Shown: positions 45,095 to 55,494 of the stretch, piece by piece
How the letters are laid out: the number at the start of each line of letters is the position of its first letter
Numbering within the stretch: position 1 is the stretch's first letter
Assembly (NCBI RefSeq): GCF_014652515.1
Contig: NZ_BMYY01000001.1
Span: 552,822 to 616,821, forward strand
Direction: 5' to 3'
Origin: Bacterioplanes sanyensis
GTDB taxonomy: Bacteria > Pseudomonadota > Gammaproteobacteria > Pseudomonadales > Oceanobacteraceae
DNA length: 64,000 bases
The notes under the pieces: generated by a model
The model's database searches: none
What the model was told of the DNA's origin: nothing
Seen by the model: the letters and a program-made list of their open reading frames with translations, nothing else
Made by a program: the position numbers and the translations under genes

Positions 45095-47698
45095 TTATTT
45101 ATCGGAAGCGATGACGGCCGTTGCTGCTTTTTTGGTGTACTGATCCATCTGATCGAAGTTCAGGTACTTATAGATGTCGGAGGACATACTATCCAGCTCT
45201 TTGGCGTATTCCATATACTCGGCTGGTGTTGGCAGCTTGCCCAAAATGCCACCGACCGCTGCCAACTCGGCAGACGTCAGGTAAACATTGGCGCCATCAC
45301 CCAAACGGTTAGGGAAGTTACGCGTTGAAGTAGACAATACGGTCGTGTTCGGTGCGACTCGTGCCTGGTTACCCATGCACAAAGAGCAGCCTGGCATTTC
45401 GGTGCGCACGCCCGCAGTGCCGTAGATGTTGAAGTAGCCTTCTTCCATCAGCTGAGCTTCGTCCATCTTGGTTGGTGGTGACATCCAGAAACGCGTCGAC
45501 AGGCCGCCTTTGTGACGCGCCAGCAGTTTACCGGCGGCACGGAAGTGGCCGATGTTGGTCATGCAAGAACCGATAAAGACTTCATCGACGCTGTCGCCAG
45601 CGACTTCAGACAGCACTTTGGCGTCGTCTGGGTCGTTCGGGCAGCAAACGATCGGCTCTTTGATCTCGTCCAGGTCAATCTCGACTACGTGAGCGTATTC
45701 TGCGTCTTTGTCAGCGCGCATCAGGCTTGGATTTTCCAGCCAAGCTTCCATCGCTTGAGCGCGACGCTCCAGTGTGCGTGGGTCACCGTAGCCTTCAGAA
45801 ATCATCCAGCGCAGCATGACGATGTTAGAGCGCAGGTACTCGGCCACAGATTCTTCTGACAGGTTGATGGTACAACCCGCAGCAGAGCGCTCGGCAGAAG
45901 CGTCAGACAGTTCGAACGCTTGTTCAACGGTCAGGTGCTCCAGACCTTCGATTTCCAGAATGCGACCTGAGAATTCGTTGATCTTGCCTTTTTTCTCAAC
46001 CGTCAAAATGCCTTGCTTGATGCCGTACAGCGGGATCGCGTGTACCAGATCGCGCAGGGTGATGCCCGGCTGCATTTTGCCTTTAAAGCGCACCAGAACG
46101 GACTCTGGCATGTCCAGCGGCATAACGCCGGTTGCTGCCGCAAAGGCCACCAAGCCAGAACCGGCTGGGAAGGAAATGCCCATCGGGAAGCGGGTGTGAG
46201 AGTCACCACCCGTACCCACAGTATCTGGCAACAGCATACGGTTCAGCCACGAGTGAATGATGCCGTCGCCTGGACGCAGTGCCACACCGCCACGGGTCTG
46301 AATGAAGTCTGGCATGGTGTGCTGCATTTCTACGTCTACAGGCTTAGGGTAAGCCGCGGTGTGACAGAACGACTGCATCACCAAGTCGGCTTGGAAGCCC
46401 AAGCAGGCCAGGTCTTTCAGCTCATCACGCGTCATTGGGCCGGTGGTGTCTTGCGAGCCTACGGTCGTCATTTTGGGCTCGCAGTAAGTGCCTGGGCGTA
46501 CGCCTTGGCCTTCTGGCAAACCACAGGCTTTACCGACCATTTTTTGGCCCAGGGTAAAGCCTTTGCTGCCGGCTTCTGGGTCAACAGGCAGACGGAAAAT
46601 ATCGGTAGCGCCCAAACCTAACGCTTCACGCGCTTTGGTGGTCAGACCACGGCCGATGATCAATGGAATACGACCGCCGGCTTGAACTTCATCCAAAATC
46701 ACTTCTGATTTGAAGCCAAACTCAGACAGCACTTCGCCTGATTCGCTCAGGATTTTGCCGTCGTAGGGACGAATCTCAATGATGTCGCCCATGTTGAGGT
46801 TGTCGACCGGTGCTTCGAATACCAGTGCGCCCGCGTCTTCCATGGTGTTAAAGAAGATAGGGGCCACTTTGCCACCGATGCAGACACCGCCGCTGCGCTT
46901 GTTTGGTACGCCCGGCATATCTTCACCGAAGTACCACAGTACAGAGTTGGTGGCGGATTTACGTGAAGAACCCGTACCCACCACGTCACCAACAAAAGCA
47001 ACCGGCAGGCCCTTGGCTTGGATTTCTTCGATCTGCTTCAAAGGACCGGTGACGCCGTGCTCTTCTGGCTCTAGGCCGTCACGGGTCATCTTGTACATGG
47101 CGCGGGCATGCAACGGGATATCTGGGCGAGACCAGGCGTCAGGTGCCGGCGACAAATCATCGGTGTTGGTTTCACCGGTGACTTTAAATACCGCCATCTT
47201 GATGCTCTCAGGCACTTTGTCACGCTTGGTGAACCACTCGGCGTTGGCCCATGATTCCATCACCGCTTTGGCGACGCTGTTGCCAGCGTCCATGCGATCT
47301 TTAACGTCGTTAAAAGCATCGAACATCAGCAGAGTGTGTTTCAGCTGCTCACCGGCCAAGCTGGCCAGTTCTTCGTTGTCGAGCAGCTCAACCAGCGTGG
47401 CAATGTTGTAACCGCCTTGCATTTGACCCAGTAACTTGACGGCGTCTTCTTTGCTCAGCAGCGGTGAGGTGGTTTCACCTTTGGCAATGGCACTGAGGAA
47501 ACCGGCTTTGACATAAGCAGCTTCGTCCACGCCTGGCGGTACACGGTTTGCCAACAGGTCTACCAGAGTGTCTTCTTCACCGGCAGGTGGGTTTTTCAGC
47601 AGCTCGACCAGAGCGGCTGTTTGTTCTGCGTTCAGTGGCTTGGGTGGAATGCCCAGCTCTGCACGCTCAGCGACGTGAGCACGATAAGCTTCTAACAC
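45095..47698 (-). CDS. acnB: Bifunctional aconitate hydratase B / 2-methylisocitrate dehydratase
   Basis: An 867-residue AcnB. The N-terminal HEAT-like domain and swivel domain precede the catalytic domains, the order typical of AcnB. Cluster cysteines are in [15 protein letters not shown] and [30 protein letters not shown] and [17 protein letters not shown] are family hallmarks. It interconverts citrate and isocitrate in the TCA cycle and acts on 2-methylisocitrate. The start [19 protein letters not shown] is canonical and the length is normal. Single gene with its own terminator. Confidence 0.98.
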   Translation of the reverse strand: MLEAYRAHVAERAELGIPPKPLNAEQTAALVELLKNPPAGEEDTLVDLLANRVPPGVDEAAYVKAGFLSAIAKGETTSPLLSKEDAVKLLGQMQGGYNIATLVELLDNEELASLAGEQLKHTLLMFDAFNDVKDRMDAGNSVAKAVMESWANAEWFTKRDKVPESIKMAVFKVTGETNTDDLSPAPDAWSRPDIPLHARAMYKMTRDGLEPEEHGVTGPLKQIEEIQAKGLPVAFVGDVVGTGSSRKSATNSVLWYFGEDMPGVPNKRSGGVCIGGKVAPIFFNTMEDAGALVFEAPVDNLNMGDIIEIRPYDGKILSESGEVLSEFGFKSEVILDEVQAGGRIPLIIGRGLTTKAREALGLGATDIFRLPVDPEAGSKGFTLGQKMVGKACGLPEGQGVRPGTYCEPKMTTVGSQDTTGPMTRDELKDLACLGFQADLVMQSFCHTAAYPKPVDVEMQHTMPDFIQTRGGVALRPGDGIIHSWLNRMLLPDTVGTGGDSHTRFPMGISFPAGSGLVAFAAATGVMPLDMPESVLVRFKGKMQPGITLRDLVHAIPLYGIKQGILTVEKKGKINEFSGRILEIEGLEHLTVEQAFELSDASAERSAAGCTINLSEESVAEYLRSNIVMLRWMISEGYGDPRTLERRAQAMEAWLENPSLMRADKDAEYAHVVEIDLDEIKEPIVCCPNDPDDAKVLSEVAGDSVDEVFIGSCMTNIGHFRAAGKLLARHKGGLSTRFWMSPPTKMDEAQLMEEGYFNIYGTAGVRTEMPGCSLCMGNQARVAPNTTVLSTSTRNFPNRLGDGANVYLTSAELAAVGGILGKLPTPAEYMEYAKELDSMSSDIYKYLNFDQMDQYTKKAATAVIASDK

Positions 47699-47783
47699 GG
47701 TTATATCCTCGTCTCGTTATATCTGCCGCACTACCAGCACGGGTTTGTGGCCGCCTGCGGCCGGCAGATGGTTGCATTTCCCC

Positions 47784-47881
47784 AGGGAGCCTTTGAATAA
47801 CCAGATCAAGCGCGGTATCGCGGGGTGGAGCAAGGGCGTACCGTTATCGACTGCTGCTACCGGATTATTCAAAGGCTCCCT
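47784..47881. mobile_element. 98-bp element with 17-bp perfect inverted ends (MITE candidate)
   Basis: AGGGAGCCTTTGAATAA at 47784-47800 is exactly repeated in inverse orientation at 47865-47881, and similarity continues a few bases inward (CC/GG). The 64-bp interior encodes nothing. It lies in the 382-bp gap between acnB and pdxB (47699-48080), so it may affect either promoter. A long-stem bidirectional terminator or hairpin is the alternative. The rest of the gap holds no gene. Confidence 0.65.
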
Positions 47882-48080
47882 CGCGGAATTCAGGCCGCAA
47901 GTATAGGTCATTGCCCATTTTGGGTTAAGGAAGCCGATGGTCGAATAGGTTATAAAGTGCGCTTGTTTGGCTTATGTTCACTATTTTCTGAGTGAATGCA
48001 GCTGCTCGACCAAGACTGGCCATTGTCAGGGGCCGCTGCGGTTGCCAGAATGTGCGCTGGTTTTTATTCGAGACATTGCC

Positions 48081-49226
48081 GTGCACATTCTGGCTGACGA
48101 AAATATCCCTTTAATCGACGAATTTTTTGCCGACATCGGCAGCATTGAGCGTCGCCCCGGACGCGAAATCTGTCGTGCTGATGTTGAGCAGGCCGATATT
48201 CTGCTGGTGCGCTCCGTGACCCGTGTAGATGCTGAGCTGCTGGCTGGCTCGCCAGTGAAATTTGTCGGTACCGCCACCATTGGCACCGATCACATCGACA
48301 CCGATTATCTGCAAGCCAACAACGTTGCTTTTGCCAGCGCGCCCGGTTGCAACGCTCAGGCGGTGGTGGATTACGTGCTCAGTGCATTGAGCGTTTTAAT
48401 CGACAGTCGCGGTTTGAGCTTTACCGACCTCAGTGTTGCTGTGGTGGGGGTGGGCAATGTTGGCGGTTTGTTGCGTCAGCGCTTGCAGGCCATGGGCGTG
48501 CACGTGTTGGCCGTCGACCCGTTTAAGTCCGCAGAGCAAGCCGGTGGCGAGCTGGTAACACTGCAGCAAGCGTTGCAAGCCGATGTGGTGACCTTGCACA
48601 CGCCGCTGACCGTCGACGGTGAGCACCCCACGCAGCATTTAATCGGTGCAGATGAGTTGGCGCAAATGCAGCCGCAGGCGTGCTTAATCAACACCTGCCG
48701 CGGCGATGTGGTGGATGGCAAGGCGTTATTGACACATCTGCAAAATCATCCGGATTTTGAAGCCGTCTTGGATGTGTGGGAAAACGAGCCCTACGTGGAC
48801 TTGGCGCTGATGCACCGCGCCATGTTAGCGACGCCACACATTGCCGGCTACTCGGTGGATGGCAAGATGCGCGGTACAGAAATGATTTATCAGGCCGTGA
48901 GTGAATTTTTAGGTCTGCCGGTGCGGCGCAAGCTGGCGCAATTTTTACCTGAACCGGGCGTGAAGCGCGTGAACTTTTCCGACCGGTTACCGATTGGGCA
49001 AGCGCTGCGCACCGCCATTCGGGCGGCTTATGAAGTGCGTGTCGATGATGGCATTATGCGCTCGGCCTTGCGTCACAGTGACAACATGCGCACCACCTTT
49101 GATCAGCTGCGCCGTCAGTATCCGCTGCGTCGTGATATTCCTAACTTGCGTGTGGGTGTGCCGGCGCGCTGTCAGGATATGGCGAAAGCGTTAGAAGCAG
49201 CGGGCTTTGATGTGCGGCCGAAGTAG
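48081..49226 (+). CDS. pdxB: Erythronate-4-phosphate dehydrogenase
   Basis: A 381-residue D-2-hydroxyacid dehydrogenase of the PdxB type, acting in vitamin B6 (PLP) synthesis. It begins HILADENIPLIDEFF, has the Rossmann motif VGVGNVGGLL, the catalytic-site segments INTCRGDVVDG, LDVWENEP and TPHIAGYS, and the PdxB-specific C-terminal dimerisation domain. The start is a GTG at 48081: the family start aligns there, while the open frame upstream (to 47967) has no homology. Ribosome site is weak. Length equals that of other PdxB proteins. Confidence 0.95.
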   Translation: MHILADENIPLIDEFFADIGSIERRPGREICRADVEQADILLVRSVTRVDAELLAGSPVKFVGTATIGTDHIDTDYLQANNVAFASAPGCNAQAVVDYVLSALSVLIDSRGLSFTDLSVAVVGVGNVGGLLRQRLQAMGVHVLAVDPFKSAEQAGGELVTLQQALQADVVTLHTPLTVDGEHPTQHLIGADELAQMQPQACLINTCRGDVVDGKALLTHLQNHPDFEAVLDVWENEPYVDLALMHRAMLATPHIAGYSVDGKMRGTEMIYQAVSEFLGLPVRRKLAQFLPEPGVKRVNFSDRLPIGQALRTAIRAAYEVRVDDGIMRSALRHSDNMRTTFDQLRRQYPLRRDIPNLRVGVPARCQDMAKALEAAGFDVRPK

Positions 49227-49241
49227 TGTTCTTAGGGGCAG

Positions 49242-49649
49242 CTAGAGCAGCTGCTCCTGACATAGCACGTGCGCCTGCAGCAGTCGCCCTAGGGTTAGGG
49301 TGTCGCCTTGCAGGCGGGCATATTCTAGGGCGTGCGCCAGGGTTTGAGTGGGGTCGTCGGCATTGATGGATTTCATCAGGCGGGCAAACGCTTTGGACGT
49401 TAACACAAAGTCGTCCACCGAGCGGCACGCATCGCGCGCACCAAAGCGCACAAAGCCTTCATCTTGCAGCCATTGCACCGCGCCTAAGGCGGCCATGTGT
49501 CGCGGCGAGTGCAGGCCAAACTCATCCATCTCGTCTGGGCCTGAAATATCTTCGATAAACAGGGTTTGCTGGCGTGGAAACCAGCGAAACCCAATCAATA
49601 GAGCAGCAGCGCAGTCTTTGTAAAAGTCATCAATGTGAACGTCGAGCAT
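49242..49649 (-). CDS. Conserved-looking hypothetical protein
   Basis: A 135-residue soluble protein I do not recognise. It starts MLDVHIDDFYKDCAAALLIGF and contains LFIEDISGPDEMDEFGLHSPRHMAALGAVQWLQDEGFVRFG, which reads like a winged-helix or small alpha/beta domain. The ATG at 49649 has GGAGG 5 nt upstream. It lies 10 bp downstream of alaA on the same strand, so the two are probably co-transcribed, and converges with pdxB. Confidence 0.7.
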   Translation of the reverse strand: MLDVHIDDFYKDCAAALLIGFRWFPRQQTLFIEDISGPDEMDEFGLHSPRHMAALGAVQWLQDEGFVRFGARDACRSVDDFVLTSKAFARLMKSINADDPTQTLAHALEYARLQGDTLTLGRLLQAHVLCQEQLL

Positions 49650-49659
49650 GATGCCTCCG

Positions 49660-50877
49660 TTACAGCTGGCGATAGCCCGCAAAGAACTGCTGCATACGCT
49701 CCATGGCGGCGGTTAAATCTTCTGGCCTTGGCAAGAACACCACACGGAAGTGATCCGGATAGGGCCAGTTAAACGCCGTGCCATGCACGATCAGAATTTT
49801 TTGCTGCTCTAGTAAATCCAGCACCATGCGCTCGTCGTTGGCGATGTTGAACTTTTGCGTGTCCATTTTAGGGAAACAATACAGCGCACCTTTGGGCTTA
49901 ACGCAGGACACACCATCGATGCTATTGAGCACCTCATAGGCAATGTCGCGTTGCTGGCAAATACGACCACCGGGGGCCACCAAATCGTCGATGCTCTGGT
50001 AGCCGCCCAGTGCGGTTTGAATGGCATGCATGGCGGGCACGTTGGCGCATAGGCGCATATTGGCCAGCATATCCAAGCCTTCGAGGTAGTCCTTAGCCAG
50101 GTGTTTGGCGCCGCTAATAATCATCCAACCGGCGCGAAAACCTGCCAAACGATAATTTTTCGATAAGCCGTTAAAGGTGATGATTAATAAGTCATCGGCC
50201 AAGGATGCGGTGGAGATATGTTGCGCACCATCGAACAAAATTTTGTCGTAAATTTCATCCGAGAACACCACCAGTTGATGCTCGCGCGCGATCTCCAGCA
50301 TGCCTTTTAAAATCTCGGGCGGATACACAGCGCCGGTCGGATTATTCGGGTTGATTAACACCAGGGCACGCGTTTTATCGGTGATTTTGCGACGCATGTC
50401 GTCTAGGTCTGGGTACCAGTCACTGCCTTCATCGCAGATGTAATGCACGGCACGGCCGCCTGCTAGGCTGACGGCGCCCGTCCACAGCGGGTAATCTGGC
50501 GCTGGCACCAGTACTTCGTCGCCATTATTGATCAGGCCTTGCATGCACATCACAATCAGCTCACTGACGCCGTTGCCGATAATGATGTCTTCAATGCCGA
50601 CGTTGGCGATATTTTTTTGCTGCGCGTATTGCATGATGGCTTTGCGAGCAGAAAACAAGCCACGAGAATCGGCGTAGCCCTCGGAGTCTGGCAGGTTGTA
50701 AATCACGTCCTGAATGATTTCTTCCGGTGCATCTAGGCCAAAGGGCTTGGGGTTGCCGATGTTAAGCTTGAGAATGCGATGGCCTTCTTCTTCCATGCGC
50801 TTGGCGGCTTGCAGCACAGGTCCACGAATATCGTAAAAAACATTGGCCAACTTATTAGATTTAACGATTTCCTTCAT
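49660..50877 (-). CDS. alaA: Alanine aminotransferase (class I, AlaA)
   Basis: A 405-residue class I/II PLP transaminase closely similar to E. coli AlaA (YfbQ). Markers are [42 protein letters not shown], the PLP region [30 protein letters not shown] with the Schiff-base Lys and [12 protein letters not shown] with the carboxylate Arg. It transfers the amino group between glutamate and pyruvate. The ATG at 50877 is preferred over a GTG 12 nt upstream; neither has a strong ribosome site. Confidence 0.93.
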   Translation of the reverse strand: MKEIVKSNKLANVFYDIRGPVLQAAKRMEEEGHRILKLNIGNPKPFGLDAPEEIIQDVIYNLPDSEGYADSRGLFSARKAIMQYAQQKNIANVGIEDIIIGNGVSELIVMCMQGLINNGDEVLVPAPDYPLWTGAVSLAGGRAVHYICDEGSDWYPDLDDMRRKITDKTRALVLINPNNPTGAVYPPEILKGMLEIAREHQLVVFSDEIYDKILFDGAQHISTASLADDLLIITFNGLSKNYRLAGFRAGWMIISGAKHLAKDYLEGLDMLANMRLCANVPAMHAIQTALGGYQSIDDLVAPGGRICQQRDIAYEVLNSIDGVSCVKPKGALYCFPKMDTQKFNIANDERMVLDLLEQQKILIVHGTAFNWPYPDHFRVVFLPRPEDLTAAMERMQQFFAGYRQL

Positions 50878-50964
50878 GGAACTACGCACGCCTGTGTTGA
50901 ATCTATAGGAAACTCAGCATCATACTCTTTGCCTGCAACAGGCGAAAGTGAGCAAGGGCACAGC

Positions 50965-51378
50965 ATGGCAAAAATCAAAAAAACCGCAGAGCAATGGCGC
51001 GAGCAGCTCGATGAGCACACCTACCGCATTACCCGCGAGGCGGCCACCGAGCGCCCCTTTACGGGCCAGTATTACGATTTTAGCGAAGAGGGCACCTACC
51101 ACTGCGTGTGCTGTGGAGCGGCACTGTTTTTAAGCAACAGCAAGTACGATGCAGGTTGCGGTTGGCCGAGCTTTACCCAACCTCTGGCGGAGCAGGCGGT
51201 GGAAGAGCATCTGGATACCAGTCACTTTATGGTGCGCACCGAAGTGGTATGCCAACAATGTGATGCCCATTTGGGGCATGTGTTCACCGACGGTCCGGGG
51301 GAGAATGGGTTGCGCTATTGCATTAACTCGGCTTCATTGGACTTTGTCGCCAAAGAGGGCGCCGATGGTGAAGATTGA
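50965..51378 (+). CDS. msrB: Methionine-R-sulfoxide reductase
   Basis: A 137-residue MsrB. Two zinc CxxC pairs (CVCCG and CQQC), the fold segment [20 protein letters not shown] and the catalytic cysteine in [11 protein letters not shown] are all present. It reduces methionine-R-sulfoxide in proteins in the cytoplasm. The ATG at 50965 ([11 protein letters not shown]) is preceded by an AAGGG site; a longer frame upstream overlaps alaA. It is followed by a terminator, then a glutathione peroxidase gene with a related oxidative-stress role. Confidence 0.96.
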   Translation: MAKIKKTAEQWREQLDEHTYRITREAATERPFTGQYYDFSEEGTYHCVCCGAALFLSNSKYDAGCGWPSFTQPLAEQAVEEHLDTSHFMVRTEVVCQQCDAHLGHVFTDGPGENGLRYCINSASLDFVAKEGADGED

Positions 51379-51394
51379 AACACAGTGTTGAACG

Positions 51395-51418
51395 ATGGGG
51401 CTTGGCGGCCCCATTTTT
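51395..51418 (+). terminator. Rho-independent terminator after msrB
   Basis: Stem ATGGGGC/GCCCCAT (51395-51401 and 51408-51414) followed by T residues, 17 bp beyond the msrB stop. Confidence 0.85.
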
Positions 51419-51470
51419 ATGGGCTAATGTGTTTTGCACAATTTAGTTTTGAACAATAAAGGTGGTCGAG

Positions 51471-51950
51471 ATGATTTTATCTGGCGAGATGCAGCGCTTA
51501 AACGGTGACATGCAAGACCTGGCTGAGTATCAGGGCAAGGTGGTGTTGGTGGTCAATACCGCCAGCGAGTGTGGCTTTACGCCACAGTACGAGGGGCTAG
51601 AGAAGCTGTGGCAGCAGTATGAGTCGCAGGGTTTGGTGATTCTGGGCTTTCCTTGCAACCAGTTTGGTCAGCAAGAAAAAGGCGATGAGCACGCCATTGG
51701 TGCTTTCTGTCAAAAGAATTACGGCGTTAGCTTTCCGATGTTTGCCAAGATCGAAGTCAATGGCGACAATGCCGCGCCTTTGTATCAGCGGCTGAAATCC
51801 GCAGCGCCGGGCGTATTGGGTACAGAGGGCATTAAGTGGAACTTCACCAAGTTCTTAATTGGTCGCGATGGCCAAGTCATTGACCGCTACGCGCCCACCA
51901 CTAAGCCCGAGGCCATGGCCGCAGATATCGAAAAAGCGCTGGCGTCATAG
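51471..51950 (+). CDS. Glutathione peroxidase-family protein (thiol peroxidase type)
   Basis: A 159-residue cysteine-type GPx. The peroxidatic cysteine is in [20 protein letters not shown], the Gln/Trp tetrad residues in [11 protein letters not shown] and WNFTKFLIG, and a second cysteine in [15 protein letters not shown] may resolve it through thioredoxin. It removes organic and hydrogen peroxides. The ATG at 51471 is taken as start because AAGGTGG precedes it; a GTG 9 nt upstream is possible. A MarR/OhrR-like gene follows 26 bp later. Confidence 0.93.
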   Translation: MILSGEMQRLNGDMQDLAEYQGKVVLVVNTASECGFTPQYEGLEKLWQQYESQGLVILGFPCNQFGQQEKGDEHAIGAFCQKNYGVSFPMFAKIEVNGDNAAPLYQRLKSAAPGVLGTEGIKWNFTKFLIGRDGQVIDRYAPTTKPEAMAADIEKALAS

Positions 51951-51976
51951 CAGGCATCACATGAAAGGTATTTGAG

Positions 51977-52438
51977 TTGGCACATCAAGACTCGCGTTTA
52001 TTGCGGCTGGATCAGCAGCTGTGTTTTCCACTCTACAGCTTGTCGCGTCAGGTGACTCAGGCTTATCAGCCGCTGTTGCGGCCGCTCGGGCTCACCTACC
52101 CGCAGTACTTAGTGATGCTGGTGTTGTGGCAAGCTGAGGCCGAGCAGCGCTTGCCGCTGGCGGTCAGCGATTTGTGTCGAGAGCTGATGTTGGACACTGG
52201 CACGGTGACGCCGCTGCTGAAGCGCATGGCGGAGCGTGGTTGGTTAACGCGTGAACGCTGCCAGCAAGATGAGCGCCGCGTGCTGATTGACCTGACAGAA
52301 GCCGGTTTGCAGCTGCGCGATAAGGCGCAGGCCATTCCTGAGCAGTTGCTGTGTCGGTTGTCGTTGCCGCTCGAAGAAGTGGAGCGCATGCGTGAGCAAC
52401 TGCAGCAGTGGCAGCGTCAGTTGCAGCAGTTGTTGTAG
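51977..52438 (+). CDS. MarR-family regulator, OhrR-like
   Basis: A 153-residue winged-helix regulator. The N-terminal LRLDQQLCFPLYSLSRQ carries the conserved peroxide-sensing cysteine of OhrR, and LMLDTGTVTPLLKRMAERGWLTRERCQQDERRVLIDLTEAG is the recognition helix and wing. OhrR senses organic hydroperoxides; the adjacent peroxidase gene fits, though ohr itself is not here. The start is a TTG at 51977 after an AAAGGT site; no ATG gives a full-length protein. Confidence 0.88.
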   Translation: MAHQDSRLLRLDQQLCFPLYSLSRQVTQAYQPLLRPLGLTYPQYLVMLVLWQAEAEQRLPLAVSDLCRELMLDTGTVTPLLKRMAERGWLTRERCQQDERRVLIDLTEAGLQLRDKAQAIPEQLLCRLSLPLEEVERMREQLQQWQRQLQQLL

Positions 52439-52459
52439 CCGTTGTTTCCGTCACCGAGG

Positions 52460-54523
52460 CTAGGGCAACTCGTCATGCCGTTGCTTCAGCCATTGCATCA
52501 GTGCCGATTGAATCTGATCTTGGGTAAAGGGTTTGCCGATAAAGTCGTCCATGCCGGCATTGAGGCAGGCGTGACGTTCACTGTCGCCACTCAGCCCAGT
52601 TAGAGCCAAAATGGGCGTGGCTTGATTGAGGGAGGTCTCGCGAATTTGGCGAGTGGCTTCAAAGCCATCCATTACCGGCATCTGACAATCCATCAAGATC
52701 AAATCGTAGGGGCGTTGGCGCGCCATCTCTAACGCATGTAAGCCATTGTCGGCGAGTTGCGTTTCAACCCCCAAGTTTTTCAAAAAGCGTTGGCACAGCA
52801 TGCGACTGATGGTGTTGTCTTCCGCTACCAGTACCGTCCAATGCGGGCGATGTTGGTTGGGTAGCTGGCAGTGTTCGGCCAGTGACAGTAGCAGTTGGGT
52901 GCTGTTCCAGTTGGCTGGCAGTCCAGAGTCATGACCCAGTACTAAGATTCCGGGTTGGTCGGCCAGAACAGGGTCGTCGGTTATGAGGTAAGCGTCTGGG
53001 GTCTCGGCGTTTGGGGTAGCGTCACTGTATTGGTAGGCTAGCTGCCAGCTCTGCAGCAGTGGCTCGAGCTTATCGCGCAGGCGACTGCTGTTGATGCGCA
53101 GTTGCAGTTGTGGGCAGTGCTGGCGAATGCCACTCAGCAGGGCTTGTTGGCTACGGCAAGGTAGGCGCCAGCTCAGTGGCGTTAATGATTCGGGCTGCCA
53201 GTTCAGTTGGCCTTGTTGGTGTTCGGCGATGTAGCGATAGGCATGTAAGCCAGGCAGTCTTTGCCCCTCTAAGTGGATTAGGTCTTCCTCTAGCTGCTGC
53301 GGTCGATTGAGGGTGGCGCTATGAAGTTGATACAGCAAAAACTCGCCTTGATCGTCGCTCTCTAGACTGACGCTGAGGGTAAGGCTGGAGGCGCTGACGC
53401 TGGCCAGTAGGGTGGTGAGCGGCGCTAGCAGGCCTTGATGCAGCTGGGTGGCCAGTAGTACTTCTTCGTCGCTGGCTTCAATGCCAGAGACTGGGGTTGG
53501 GTACAGGCCTTGCTGGTTGAGTAAACGAGTCACCCACTCGTTAACTGGGGTGGCCAGGTCCTCGGAGTCTGCAGGTGTTTGCATTTGCTCTAGCCAGCGC
53601 ACAAGTTGCAGGTCTGACTGCAGTTGGCGACGGTCTATGGCTTGATCGCTGGCGGTGAGTTGTGTCACAACTCCATCCAATAAGCGTTGGCGCGCGCGGC
53701 TAAGAGGCGTATCGCTATTGCGCAATTGTTTTTGTGCGTCGTTTAGGGCCAAGTTGCGCCGTCTTACCAGCTGTTCGAGCTTGGCGGAGTAGTCAGCGAC
53801 TTGTGCTTCCGCCCGCCGCTGCGCTTGAATTTCGGCGCTGAGCTTGGTGAGTAGCCGATGAAAAGCGCGGCTGAGGCTGCCGATCTCATCACTGCGTTGG
53901 CTATCAAACTGCTGCAATAACTCGTCGCTTAACGGTTGGCCATGAATGCGCTCGGCGCGCTGAGTCAGTATGGCCAGCGGTTTGGCTAACAGGCGATAGT
54001 GGCTAGCGTAGATAAAGCCTGTCACCAATAAGCACAATAACAGGGTGTAGCTCAGTGCCTGAGTGGCGGTTTGTCGAAATTCGATGATAAAGGGGCAAAG
54101 ATCTGTTCGCATCACCACCTTGCCGACCGGCAGATTGCGATGTTGCAAGTTGGCCACTTGCACATCACGAGTTTCTAATAAGGCATGTTCAATGCTGGTG
54201 ATCGAACAGTTGGGGGCGCGGCTTGCATGGGCCAGTTCAGCCCCTGTGCTGTCTATGACCGAGACGATCAGTGCCGCTGGGTGTTGAATGAGGCCTTCTG
54301 CCAGCTGCTGATTGAGGCGGTCGTTATAGTTGAAGGTGGCCAGACTAAAGGCGGGTAGATTGGCGCGCAGTAACTGTTGTGGTTCGCTGTTGAGCTGCTG
54401 GCGCAGCTTATGGGTCGTCTGGTAAAGACTAAACAGGCTGAGTACCACACTAATTGCTAATAACAGTAGGCTGACCCAAAGGGCGGTGCGCCGGGCAATC
54501 TTGTTATTGATGCGGCGAAACAT
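52460..54523 (-). CDS. HAMP-receiver protein with degenerate histidine-kinase core
   Basis: A 687-residue membrane protein. TM helices at about 14-36 and 153-173 flank a periplasmic domain; HAMP and a coiled coil (about 175-260) follow. Where HisKA should be (ARQRLLDGVVTQLTASDQ) there is no His-Glu-x-x-Thr/Ser-Pro box, and the region after it lacks the N, G1 and G2 ATP boxes. A well-conserved receiver ends the protein: LVAEDNTISR, LILMDCQMPVMDGFEATRQI and GKPFTQ (about 565-680). It was probably once a hybrid kinase (BarA-like layout) and now may act as a phospho-sink or scaffold. It reads toward the OhrR-like gene. Confidence 0.82.
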   Translation of the reverse strand: MFRRINNKIARRTALWVSLLLLAISVVLSLFSLYQTTHKLRQQLNSEPQQLLRANLPAFSLATFNYNDRLNQQLAEGLIQHPAALIVSVIDSTGAELAHASRAPNCSITSIEHALLETRDVQVANLQHRNLPVGKVVMRTDLCPFIIEFRQTATQALSYTLLLCLLVTGFIYASHYRLLAKPLAILTQRAERIHGQPLSDELLQQFDSQRSDEIGSLSRAFHRLLTKLSAEIQAQRRAEAQVADYSAKLEQLVRRRNLALNDAQKQLRNSDTPLSRARQRLLDGVVTQLTASDQAIDRRQLQSDLQLVRWLEQMQTPADSEDLATPVNEWVTRLLNQQGLYPTPVSGIEASDEEVLLATQLHQGLLAPLTTLLASVSASSLTLSVSLESDDQGEFLLYQLHSATLNRPQQLEEDLIHLEGQRLPGLHAYRYIAEHQQGQLNWQPESLTPLSWRLPCRSQQALLSGIRQHCPQLQLRINSSRLRDKLEPLLQSWQLAYQYSDATPNAETPDAYLITDDPVLADQPGILVLGHDSGLPANWNSTQLLLSLAEHCQLPNQHRPHWTVLVAEDNTISRMLCQRFLKNLGVETQLADNGLHALEMARQRPYDLILMDCQMPVMDGFEATRQIRETSLNQATPILALTGLSGDSERHACLNAGMDDFIGKPFTQDQIQSALMQWLKQRHDELP

Positions 54524-54594
54524 AGTGGGGAGGCATCCGTCGTTGAAGTCTGAGCCGTTTAGGCATGGCTCATCCTAGCCCTATGCTGGCTGGC

Positions 54595-55353
54595 TTAAAA
54601 GTGTTTCTTTTTCCAGGCGTCTTCCTCTTCCTCCAGCTCTTGTGCGCCGGCTTCCAAACGTGACGGCCCAGCTTCAGGTGCGTGCTGCAGTTGCGCGGTT
54701 TTCAGATCCTGCTGCAGTTGTTGTAACGCTTGCTGCAGGGCAGGTACATCATCGCGGTTGTTTTTCATCAATGCCGACGCTTTATCGACAAAGCGCACCG
54801 CGCGTGAAGGGCTGTTCATTTGTAGGGCGGCTCGTGCTTTGCTTTCGTAAACGCCAAAACACACTCTTAGATTGAGTATGCGTGCCTCACGCGCAATGGT
54901 TGTGGCGCTGCTTTGATCCAATTTTTGCTGGCGATAGGCCTTGCGTACCAGAGTCAGTAAGTGGCGCGTTTGCTCACTAAATTGCTGCGCTGTTTTAGTT
55001 TCTGTGGGTAGAGCAGGTCGTTTAGTGGACGGCTGGCTCTCCAAAATTTCATGGGCCAGTACCAGGCTGCGCTTGATGGCTTGGTTAGGTTTGATCGCCA
55101 ATGCGGTGAGTTGTTGGTGACAGTCGACAATATGGTGTGCAGCAAGATGTCGGGCGGCTTCGCTTAAATGTGGGCCCAGCACGCTTAATACATTGGCTTG
55201 CTGAAACATATCATCCGTTAGGGCGACGGCCTTGCGTGCCTGTTCTAAGCGCTGTTGTTCCCGCCAGCGCAAAAAGCCCAATGCAGCCACGCCTGCCAAG
55301 GCAACGATGGATGCCAGAATTACCAGTCCAACTGTGGACATAACGATCGCCAT
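54595..55353 (-). CDS. Membrane-anchored hypothetical protein with coiled-coil/helical repeats
   Basis: A 252-residue protein with one N-terminal membrane helix (STVGLVILASIVALAGVAALGFL) and a cytoplasmic, almost entirely helical part. The tail is acidic (QELEEEEDAWKKK). TPR-like helices are possible in the middle (ARILNLRVCFGVYESKARAAL). I do not recognise a family. It lies 71 bp upstream of the degenerate kinase on the same strand and could be its partner. Two start codons, at 55353 and 55341, are equally weak; AAGGA overlaps the first. Confidence 0.65.
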   Translation of the reverse strand: MAIVMSTVGLVILASIVALAGVAALGFLRWREQQRLEQARKAVALTDDMFQQANVLSVLGPHLSEAARHLAAHHIVDCHQQLTALAIKPNQAIKRSLVLAHEILESQPSTKRPALPTETKTAQQFSEQTRHLLTLVRKAYRQQKLDQSSATTIAREARILNLRVCFGVYESKARAALQMNSPSRAVRFVDKASALMKNNRDDVPALQQALQQLQQDLKTAQLQHAPEAGPSRLEAGAQELEEEEDAWKKKHF

Positions 55354-55445
55354 TCCTTCGAAGTTCTATCGCAGTGCCTTAGTGTAGCCGTCGGCGAAGT
55401 AAAAGGCTGCATCGAAAAAAATGATAAAAAAGTGAGGGCAGGGGG

Positions 55446-55474
55446 TTGACGACCGCCATGACCGAACCTAGAAT
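55446..55474 (+). promoter_or_regulatory. Stable-RNA-type promoter of the first tRNA-Glu/tRNA-Gly pair
   Basis: TTGACG at 55446-55451 and TAGAAT at 55469-55474 are separated by exactly 17 bp. The discriminator is GC-rich (GCGCGCTCC), typical of stringently controlled tRNA promoters. Confidence 0.9.
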
Positions 55475-55494
55475 GCGCGCTCCTTGATTGAGAC

